DNA of 63,619 nt, from the NCBI GenBank assembly GCA_029298735.1, contig JANSLP010000182.1:1-63619 (forward strand). Direction: 5' to 3'. The notes under the pieces were generated by a model that saw nothing but the letters and a program-made list of their open reading frames with translations, searched no databases and was not told the origin of the DNA. The position numbers and the translations under genes are program-made. Origin of the DNA: Ophiostoma sp. CBS 140.51 (taxonomy: Eukaryota > Ascomycota > Sordariomycetes > Ophiostomatales > Ophiostomataceae). Position 1 is the first letter of the stretch. Each line of letters begins with the position of its first letter. Of this stretch, positions 47,239-57,200 are shown piece by piece.

Positions 47239-47255
47239 TGACGTGAATGACGTGA
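47239..47255 (+). promoter_or_regulatory. Paired CRE/bZIP-like sites
   Basis: TGACGTGA occurs at 47239-47246 and again at 47248-47255, one helical turn apart. TGACGT is the core bound by CREB/ATF-type and related fungal bZIP factors. Which gene it would serve is unclear: the nearest start codons are both more than 3.5 kb away. Confidence 0.35.
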
Positions 47256-48411
47256 AGAGGAAGGGAGGATGGTAGGAAGAAAGGGAAAGATGGTATGGGA
47301 AATGTAAATATTCACAATGATAACCGCCCTGTGTGAAACGGCGTGTTGGGTTGTAAACGTTGTCAAGGTTTGGCCTGGCGGTCTGTCGGGTCTGTTTATT
47401 GCATCGATGCAGGCGCCACCAAAAGCGGCTATTCGAGAGAAGAAGAGAAGAAGAGAAGAAGAGAAGAAACCAAATAAGAATGTTTGTCGAAATACCCTTT
47501 GTGCATCTGTTCATGACTAACCCTTGCAATTTTGTTTTGCCGCCGGGCCACCGCGCCCGCCACAAGAGCCACACGACAGCAGCCTGTAGAAGGCATCGTG
47601 GACTACTTCTTCTGCTGCCGCGCGGTATTCAATGGCCGGACTGGACGAGGCCCCGTCAAATCAAAATGCTTAGAAGGCACTGTGGCTGGTGGTCGCTGGG
47701 GGAGGAGAGCAGACAGCATAGACAAGAGCCGCCGGGCTGGACACTGGCAGGGTTTTCATACAGAAAATTCATTGTTTACATTCTACCTCTTCCAGTCGAA
47801 ACTCGATATTTGACGACGTTGTTGACGCCGGCGCGAAGAGAAACGCGGGCCTCGGTGGTGCAGACCGGTGTAGACCGCCGGACGGGAGAAGACATACAAA
47901 AAATAGGCAGTAATTTTAGAAGCGCGCCTCGATGGCGGTAAATTTCGTTGACGATGCTTGACGACAGCCAATATTGTCGCGATGCTGTGTTTGTTTCGAT
48001 GGTGAATTTTTTATTTAGGCGCTGTTTACTACATCTTTTGGCGCGGGCCATCATGGCCATCACGAAGGCAAGAAGATATAAAGAAAGTGACGTCCAGTGT
48101 ATACCAGTGTTAATGGTGATGCTCATACGATTACAACTGCCTCATATCAACATACTTCACTTACATCAGATTACACTAGACTTGAAGTAATCATCGTCAC
48201 ATCTACCGCCCACATCAAGGTTATTCTAGCCTCAAAACTGTCACCACATTCATCTACGATCTCCAGCTAAGTTTAAGTCATTCTATCTTCAAAATTCAAG
48301 TTTATGTTGTTTTGTTTATTCTTGTTCTGTTTCTTTGCTTTTGTTGTTGTTTTGTCACTTGTATTTTGCTTCGGAGTTTTAATTTTGAAGAGTTTGGATG
48401 TCATTTCTCAT

Positions 48412-48434
48412 AGCCGACTCGAAGAGTCGAGGCT
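48412..48434 (+). other. Small hairpin downstream of the transcription factor gene
   Basis: Six perfect pairs (CGACTC with GAGTCG) close a GAA loop, extended by three pairs (AGC/GCT) past a two-base bulge. A second, weaker hairpin (CTGGGA with TCCCGG) lies at 48464-48486. Role unknown. Confidence 0.4.
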
Positions 48435-48782
48435 GTTCAACTAAACTAGATTTAATTCCTATCCTGGGAATCGAAGTGAATCCCGGCAAAAACAACACCC
48501 AAGGCAATGCTCCAAAAAGGAGGAACCCGAAATGCAAAGAAAATGCAATGGACAGAAAGAAAAGAAAAAGAAGCTGTTGTTATCAAGTATGTCTTCCCCC
48601 TTCTCATTTGTTTGTTCCTAACCGCCTTCCCAAGAAGGTATGAATGTGCCTTGCGGCTGTTCCCCTTTTATCGTTCAACTCGTCACACTTTTTTTTTTGT
48701 GTTTTTTTTTGTTGCTGGAGCCAGCTCCAAAACAAAGAAGATAGAGAAAAAAGAAAGTGGGTATCAAATCGCAGAAAAGAAA

Positions 48783-51229
48783 TTACATTAGGAGGAAATC
48801 CCAGCCCTTCATGTGCATGACTTCGCGCCAGTGCACATACTGAGGCGGGAGGATGTCGGTGTCGTCGTCGTCAGGCGAGGAGGAGGACGCAGGAGACGAC
48901 GAGCCGGCGGCAGCGGCGGCGACGGCCTTGGCCTGCTGGCGCTGCTGGCGGCGCTGCTCCTGGTCGTCGAGCAGCTGCTGGATGAGGACGTTCTGTTGCA
49001 GCCAGGTCTCGTGCAGCAAGGAAACACAGCGGCCAAAGGAGCCGACACTGGCGGCGGCCTCGCCCATTTGCGTGATGCGGTCGGCAAAGAAGACGCGGAA
49101 GGTGGAGCCAGGCATCGAGGCGAAGCCGGCCATCAGGTACGGCCAGACGACACAGCGGTCAAAGCCGGCAGGGCCACAGGGGATGGTCTGCAGGACGGCC
49201 GTCAACTTGTCAACGAGGCCGCGGCAGCTGGCCTGCGAGGAGCAGAAGCCGGGGACCAGCGAGCACAGGTAGATGCGGGCAGCCAGGCGGAAGGCGGCGG
49301 TGATGTTCTTGCTGAGCTGTTTGGGGCTCAGAGAGCCGTTGGCATTGAAAGGCAGCTTGGCGGGGGCCTCGCCAATCTCGGTCAGGCCAATCTGGTCGCC
49401 GAGAACACTGACGTGGTGGCAGAGCATAATGTCGTCCATGCCGCTAGCTTTGAGTGCCTCGAGGCAGGCAATCTCCGAGATCAGGTACATGACGCGGTCC
49501 TCGCAGCCCATGAGCTCGCGCAGGCCGAGCGAAGACAGGTGAGGAGGCGACAGGTGCTTCTCACGGTAGGTGTGCGCGAACACGGGCGCGCGGCCCTGCA
49601 TGGTCGCACCGAGAACGTCAATCCAGGACATGAGCGTCATGTTGAAAGGAGTGGACTGTGTGGCATCGCCCGTGGTGGCCACGTTGACTATGTTGGCGTC
49701 AACCGAAACACCAGCAGAGCCATCCTCGACAGCAGTCACCGGTGCAGCGGTGGTCGCGGCCGTCACCTGAGCAGGCAGGTCGAGCTGCTGAACCAGAGAA
49801 GCCGCAGCCTGGAGGTGCTGGTGCCACTGGATGTCCGGAAGAGCATCGTCGAAGCGACCAACACCGCACTGGAAGAAGATGAGAGCGAGCGCCGACTCGA
49901 GCACCTGCTGGTGGTTCTTGGCATGGGGCAGGGCATCGCAGATGGCCGCAATGGTCGCGTAGCGGTGGCGCGCAATGTCGTCGTCCAGGTCGGACGTGGG
50001 AACAAGCTGTCCAGGCTGGCCAGCCGGAACCTGAGCCTGTGCGCTGCCAATCACCGCCTTCAGGTGCTGGGCGGCAACACTGAGGCAGCAGTGCAGGTAG
50101 CACTTGTTGCTCTGCAGAGCAGGCAGGATCAGGTCTGAGCCGACGGCACCGTGCTGGTTGGCCTCGAGGATGGGGAAGAGAGTGGGCAGCACGTATTGCA
50201 CAAAGTGGTCCAGCAGATACTGGTCACCCTCGTCCATCTCAATGGCCACCTGGCGCGAGCTGGCGTGCGGGAAGTCAAAAACGTTCATAGCGAGCGTCTC
50301 CTCCGTCATGCTCTCGCGGCGTTCTGAGTACACCTGCTCCATCCACTCGCTGCCGACACCAAGCATGGCGCCAGCCTGAATCTGCGGATCGACGGGGACA
50401 CCAGTCATGCCGAGGCCAATAGCAGGGTCGACCACCAGGCTGCTGCCGTCCATGGCCATGGGGTAAGAAGGCAGGACGGTTCCGGGCGGCGGAGGCGTGT
50501 GGTAGGTGCTGAAAGTCGAGGTGGTAGACTCGTGCAGAGTGGGCACGTCGTTGACAAACATCTGGCGCTCGGTCTTGATGTCGACCTCGTAGGGCGCAAA
50601 ACCGCTGCCGAACATGAAATCCGGGTGCATCTGGGGCGTCGAGAAAGCGCTGCTGTCGCCGTTGGTCATGACACCGCCGTACTCGGAAGCCGAGGTGGGC
50701 GGGCTGTTGAAATCAAAGGCAGCGGCGGCGTAGTGCGAGTCGATGGAGGCTGAGCGGGTGCGGTCCAGCTGGTCCGAGAATGTGGCAGAGGTGGGCATGG
50801 AGCTGCTGGAGAGCGACAGACCCGGCGGCGACGCGACGACCGAAGTGTGGATGGAAGAGGCGGCCTTCTCAGACAGCTTCTTGCGCTTGATAATCATCTT
50901 GATGTCGTCCTTTTGGTTGCGACGGGCCTCGTTGTTGCCCCACCAGTGCGGCCTCTTGTACTCGCAAGTCAGGCCAAGATGTTTGCAGGCAGTGCAGAGG
51001 GGAGCGCCCTCGTCGCACTTCTTGCGCCGCAGACGGCATGTGTAGCAGCCCGGAAGGTTAATGAGTGTCTATTTTGATTTTTGGGAAATAGAAAAGGCTT
51101 ACCCGTCCTTGACCGGCGGTGCATCTGTGAGCTCTTCTGCTTGGCATCGGCGTTGGCGGCAGCGGCAGCGGCATTGGCCTTTGCTTTTGTGGAAGCCGCC
51201 TTGGGCTTTGTTGCTGAGGACACGGCCAT
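48783..51229 (-). CDS. Zn2Cys6 transcription factor (Moc3-like subfamily), with non-canonical splice acceptor
   Basis: Fungal binuclear zinc-cluster regulator. Proposed exons: 51229-51103 and 51049-48783, intron 51102-51050 (53 nt); 797 aa if spliced so. Exon 1 is Ala/Lys-rich and ends RRSRT. The joined frame gives the DNA-binding cluster at residues 44-71, C-x2-C-x6-C-x6-C-x2-C-x6-C (GCYTCRLRRKKC, then CTACKHLGLTC), followed by the typical linker EYKRPHWWGNNEARR. The rest (about 240-780) is a fungal-specific transcription factor middle region. The donor GTAAGC and branch ATTAAC are normal, but the intron would end GG, not AG. No AG acceptor gives an in-frame zinc cluster. Nearest remembered subfamily: Moc3-like; targets unknown. 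It faces a 12-kb upstream desert. Confidence 0.85.
51050..51102 (-). other. Intron with GT...GG borders in the transcription factor gene
   Basis: Inferred from the normal GTAAGC donor at 51102, the ATTAAC branch-like site, the frame change between exon 1 and the zinc cluster, and the usual RT-GCYTC junction of such proteins. The dinucleotide before the junction reads GG on the coding strand; a single A would restore a CAG acceptor. Confidence 0.6.
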
Positions 51230-54200
51230 GTTGACTGTGGTTGTGATCGTCTTTGTTGTTTTTGTTGAAGAAGCGCCGGCCTTCGTGTTCACGATGCTGT
51301 CGATCGAGTGTGTGTGGTTGGGGGACAGAGTCGACATTTGTATCTTTGTATGAGAGCTGGTGTGTGTGTGTTTGTGTGGTTGATTGCTTGATAAGGAAAG
51401 CCCAGAGAGCCACAAGGTATGGGTGGAGATGGGGGGTACCTTGCAAAGCAAAGAACCGGGGGTTGGAAGGGAAGGGGGGTGTGTGGAAAAGGGACAGGGC
51501 AAATAAAAAATAAAAGAATAAAAAAAGACGAGGTGTGGGAGGAGTGGAGGTGGTGGACGAGGGGGTCAAAGCCAGCAGAGAACCCCGAGGTCTAGGGGGG
51601 GAGGGAAAAGGGAAGAGAAGGAGGAGAAGGACCAGACCGGTAGTCCCGTAGATCGTTGAGCGGACAAAATTAAATTCAAAAAATAAGAGAGACTGAAGGC
51701 GAACGCTGTGGTTCGTGCCAGGGAGATTAGATAATAAGAGGTTGGTTTGTTTTTCTCGTGCCCGACGGTAAACAAGTGGTTGTAGTAAGTCGTAGTAGTA
51801 AAATAGTAGTAAATGGTCGTAAAAGAGTCGACGAATGATTGACTGGATCCGAGCAAGAACCGGCTTGCTGTTCACTGAAAGTAGGTTGCCAGGTGGATGG
51901 AAGGGTCGAGATCGAGAGACGAGGCAGTAAAGGTCGTCGAGATTTGTCGAGATCGAAATCGAATCTTGAAATGTTGACACTGGCGAATCGGAAGTGAAGA
52001 GGAAAGAGAAAGGGGAATAGAGAAGAGAGAAAAGAAAACAAATAAGAAAACAGGAAAAAAACACTTGATAACAACAACTTGAGCTTGATCAACAAAAGAG
52101 GAAAAGAGGAGGGGGCCAGAATCGAATCGGACTGGGCAGGCCCACGACTTATATCGTGGCCGCCTCTCATGATGGCCGCGCCTATTTTTGTTATTTTGGG
52201 TATTTTGGGCGGGTGTGTTGCGTGCATCGCGCGACGTAGACGCAGATTGGGTGGGAAGAAGCGTGTGAATGGGAGACACGAAGGACGAACTGGGCAAGCA
52301 GAGGGCACTTTGCGTGTGTTCCAATAATAGAACAGCAGGGAAATAGGGAAATGTGGTAGGCCAAGACGAGCATTGCTTTTTTTGGACTTTTTTTGGACGG
52401 AAGGGCGAGATGGGCGAGTAGTGCGGACAAGAATAGGACGGGGAGAGTCAACAGTCAGAGAGAGAGAGTGGCCGGCGGCCGGCCGACCGTGGTGCATGCA
52501 GGCTGTTGGTGGTGCTGGCGGCCATGTTGGTGGTGTGTTGTTGAGTGCAAGACGAAGCCAAAAAGGCAACGCTGTGGATGTCGGGATGTCGTCGGACGGC
52601 CACATACATACTCGCGGCAGGTGCGCTAGTCCCAAAGAGGAGACTACCTGCAGCCACACGCAGTGCAGAGAGGGAAGAAAGGGCAGGAAGGAGCGGAGCG
52701 TGGAGGGACTATCGAGGGAAGGCGCGATAGAGGTGCAGTAAACAAGGGACGAGGGGGATTGGGGGATGAGGAAGAGAGCGGCGCTGCGCTTATTGGTGCC
52801 AGGGAGAGTGGGCCGGGCAGGGAAAGAAAGAGCAGGCAGTCGACTTGTCCAGCAAATCCCCCTCGAAATAGAACGAGCTCGAGAAAAGCAAAGAGGCAGA
52901 AAGTCTTCACTGTGGCCGCTGTTGCCGCTGACTGGCTCGAGCTGTGAATGTCCACACACACCAAAATACCCAAGATGGCAAGACCAGATATGGCAAGAGC
53001 AGCTTTCCCCACTCGACAATGGCAGGTGCGATGGACGTGGACCAACAAGGGAATCCCGAGGCGTTAAAAGTGAGGGACGAGGCGTGAGATACAAGTACAC
53101 ATACAGAAGTACAAGATATTGTGCGAGAGTGCTGTGCAACAAGCATGTACTCCGTACTACGTTCTAGAGTGGTCGGTAGTCTGACTGTCTTGACTGTCCT
53201 GACCGTCTTCCCTCCTCTTTCTGGACGTGTACATGGCCCGCCGTACTCTGTCGCACAGAAACATGTCTCGCCGTGGGACAGTCCAGTTCATGCGGAGAGA
53301 GAGAAGAGAGTAGACTGAGAGAAAGGAAGAAAAAGAGAAAAAAATTAAGATCAATAAAAACAAAAGACCGGAAGAAACGAAACAAAAGTGTGCATCCTAC
53401 TCTCGACTTTTCATCCGAAATAAAGAGCCCGCATCCTGCGGTGAATATTTGCTGCCCGACTTTTCTTAGTCTTTTGAACTTTTCCTCTTTTCTTCCCTTC
53501 GTCCCTCTCCCGCTGCCGATGGTGCAAGACGTGCACACCGAATACCAGAGTGGAGTATGCGGTGCAGTGTGACGGCTGGTGGAGGGTCAGGAAGGTCACG
53601 GTAAGTGATAGACAGAGAACGTGCCCTCATGACCCTGGTCACTTGCAGGGGAGGAAAGACGAGCAGGACGAAGAAAAAGAAAGACAGAATGCACGCAAAA
53701 AGGTCGAGGGGGCCAAAAAACCATGGGCGTCTGGCGAGCACGGGCTGAATAGGGAAGGAAGTTGCGCTGGGAGCGGGATTGATGGACGATGGATGGACAT
53801 GGGTCAATGAGCAAAAAGAGACAAGGAGACGAGGAGGAAGAAGGAAAAGAAGAGGACGTGCTCTGCTGAAGGACCCATTCTCCGATCGGACCCGGCTGAG
53901 CTTGCGGTTGTTTTCCTGATTCCCTGTCCCGTTTCTTGCATAGATTGGTAGAGAGAACAATGTGGAGATAATCGTGATTCTGTTCTTCTGTTAAAAATGC
54001 CGTGAGTTGAGAACATTGTCAGAACGTCAAACATCGTCGTGCTACACTCGAGGGCCCGTAAAAAAAGCAGAACACTGGCCGAGACAGTGATCATGCTGTT
54101 TGAATAACCGGATGAATAAAGATGCCGGATGAGGCAACTAAGTAGCAAAACAAAAGGCCAGAACACTACAAGGCACGCGGTCGCCGTTCCTAGCATGCCA

Positions 54201-57200
54201 ATATCGGATCACGAACGTTGACTCCGACCAGAGTCTGTCTTCTCGTTACTGTTTTTTTCGACACTGGTCGACTGGCTCGTTCATGCTTCCCCTGTTGGAG
54301 CATCGGCTGATTCGCTCATTCGACAGCTACGGGCGAATCAGCAGCGAGAAGTGTGCGGCAAGAACGCGGATTGGCTGGACGGAGGGTGGTATTCGACAAA
54401 CACCATTGATCAGAAGGGTGTGCTAGTGTTAACCAGAAAGGCACTCAACCACTTGTTGAGAGATTGATTGACTCGAGTCCTCGAGTCTTCCACTAAAAAG
54501 ATGGAACCCCGGTTGAAAATAGTCAGTTTTCACTTTTCTCGAGGACTGTTCCAGCCGGTCAAGCTTGGGGAGCTGTGATCGTGAGGAATGCAAGTATCGC
54601 CCACTGTCCGTGCTGTGGGGGGTACATGAGATACCGTATGCTGTCATATTCTTCTTTTACCTTCTTTCCTTCGTTCTTTGATTTTAAGTATGGGCACAAA
54701 ATAAAATACAAAGACTACCTGCCCTGTCTTTTGTGCATGGGCACGACAATGACGACAGGTCAAAATATCCTTTCTGCGGCAGAGCAAAAAACTGAAGAAA
54801 AAAATCGAGAAGCCAAAAATGAGGGCACAAAATTGACAGAGCAGCAAAAAGAGAGAACAGACAGAAATCTGAAATGTGGGAGAGTGACATGAAGGTGACT
54901 GAATTGAACAAGCAAACAAGCTGTGAGTGGGTGTGCAGCTGTGCAGGGGTGCTTTCTTGACGAGCCGCTTCTGGGCGGTGATTGGACGGTGCTGTGTGGA
55001 GCCAAAAATGTGACGAAAAGACAATGGCCGTGCATGCGCGGAGGTCGTTCAGACTGTTGCTGCTTTTCTCAGTCGACTTTGGGGGGCATTCTGCTTGTGT
55101 TTCTTTCCTCCCTCGCACCTTCCTGCAAAACAGACAAAAAAGACTGGCGTACCGGGACCAACCGTCTGCTAGCGCGCTCTCTGGACCCCTGTCCAAGCCA
55201 ATCCACAAGCGGCACTAGCCCACAACTCAACCCCCAACGTCTCCACTTTCCTGTGAGCTTCTCTTGCTTTCTTTGCTTTCTCTTGCAGTCTTGTTCTGGC
55301 CCTGGATGCGGATCACAAGGGCCAGCGCCAACGGGCATTGGCTCACTGGCTGGACGATGCGGTGACTCGCAGGGGTCCCAGTGTGACGACGGGAGAGGAC
55401 CAAAGAGAGTGATGATGGTCATGGTTTTCCATAATTCCCTTTTTTTATTCAGTCGGTCGCTCTTTCCCTCTCTGTCTCTTTCCTCTTTTCCTGCTTTCCT
55501 CGCAAGACTCATTAGCCGCCCTCGAGAATTTGCCCGATTTAGAAACAGACACTCACTGAGAGACACACAGAGAGACACACAGGGAAGGAACGATTGAATG
55601 TGGGCTAATTTTGGCCATCGCAACCGCTCTGTCTCTTCGCGTCGACCTCTCTCAATATGCATCCTGTCCATTCTCATCACACATCTTGACCGCCTTCTTT
55701 TCACTTTGGATCTTCCTGCCATGAACGTCCAATATTGCTTTCTATTTTTATTTATCCCGTTTTGCAAAATTAGCCCAGTTTATTTTTGTGTGTGTTCGTG
55801 TGTTCGTTGATGTGTTCATTCTGCCAGTGTGGTCGTTCCTGCCATATGCGATGCGATGCTTGCTGTTCTTTCCTATTAGGGCTTTCTGCCAATCTGCGAA
55901 CGAGTCCTCAACTTTGCACTGAAAGACACCACGTAGATTACACACTGTACTTCTCCTCCACTCACAACCTTCCTTCTTTCAGCATAAGCCCTTAGGCCCA
56001 TTACCTTTGTGCTTTCTGCACGACAGTCGCAATCTCCACACGTTCCGGTCACAGTCCTACGCTCAACGTCCACTATCAGACTGCAACAGGCCGTTTTCCT
56101 TGTTAGGCAAAGCCTGTATCTTCCTTGTCCACAGCACCTTGCAAGGCCTTTCCAGTCATGCACTCGCCAGCCCTGCCTCTCGAGTCCCTCTAATCCTGAC
56201 CAGCCACGCCTGACGACACCATGTTGCAAGCTAAAAAAGCACTGGCCACAGCGGGAGTGCTCAGCCTTTTCTGCCCCCGATCTGCACATAATTTTGAAAG
56301 TCCTTTACGAAGACAGGGCAAGGGCAAGCCTGCCATGTTGACACCATGCTTCCAGCGCTGCAGACTTGCTCTGTTTCGGGCAGGGCTGGCCCCCAATGGC
56401 GGCCGAGTCCACTAAAAGCACCACTTACATGCCTGCAATATACATGCTCTCAATATTCCGATGCTGGCCATACTTTCACCACTTTATGCCCATTAATAAC
56501 GATAAAACGGACCCCAGCCCCCAGATTCAGCTCTGCTGAGATCCCACTGCCGTCAACAGCCCCCTCAAGAGACCGATTTGACTGTTGTTTCCTGTTCTTC
56601 CACTCCACCTGCTAGTTCTCCTCCTCTTCTGTCTCTCTCTCTCATCCCTTCTCTTCACAGTCACCTGCATTGCATTGCACCATCACCCACTAGAATGCAC
56701 CATGGTCTGACCTGCTTTTTCTGACTTGCTTTGCCGCCGAGTTAGTTCCCGAAGGTGGAAGAAATGGAAGACAGCCCTCACTGGTCCTTTCTCTCTGCTC
56801 CGAACGAAGTAAGTTTCTCCTCTTCAATCACATCGATTTTCCGCCCCCAATATCTTCCATATGCAATACCATACGTCGCAGAGTATAACACCCTCTGGCG
56901 CTTCGCCCATTATTTATTTATTCTCGTCTTGTCCCGTTTTATTTCTCCTCGTTTTGTTATCTCCATTCTGCGAGTCCCTTTCCGCTTCACTTTACAAAAA
57001 CCCGGATGCACTCTTGCGGCACGGTCTTCATTAACCTCATCTGTTCTCTGTCGACTCTCGTCTGTCTGCTTGTCTATTCGAACTACAAATACGCCGTCCT
57101 TGTCTCACCTCCCTCCATCTCTTTCCTCTTTTGCCAGCCGGCAGCCGTTGCAATAAAGTGGACATCCGCTAGTTTAGGAGGGGAGAGTTTAGTACTCAGC

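Larger units (their letters stand above)
43483..48782. other. Gene desert 2 (5.3 kb)
   Basis: No protein gene supported. 43590-44340 is GA-rich on the plus strand, that is CT-rich on the minus (coding) strand of the gene at 43482, so it is probably that gene's long leader. Further GA-rich blocks at about 46080-46160 and 46500-46860; CT-rich at about 45340-45800; a GAAGAGAA run at about 47439-47468. Two TGACGTGA sites lie at 47239-47255. AT-rich from about 48050 to 48400. Two small hairpins lie at about 48412-48486, downstream of the transcription factor stop codon. Confidence 0.5.

Noticed and set aside
48461..48490. Second hairpin as the T arm of a tRNA on either strand
   Set aside because: Stem lengths and loop do not fit and there is no matching A box.
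48813..50138. 441-codon plus-strand open frame opposite the transcription factor
   Set aside because: Shadow of the real gene on the other strand; the minus-strand frame has the fungal transcription factor domain.
51099..52064. 321-codon open frame on the minus strand overlapping exon 1 of the transcription factor
   Set aside because: It reads exon 1 in a different frame and is Phe/Ser-rich, as expected from CT-rich leader sequence.
51727..53142. 471-codon open frame on the minus strand in the leader of the transcription factor
   Set aside because: Low-complexity Ser/Pro/Leu content from a stop-poor CT-rich strand, no ATG at its start, no recognisable domain.
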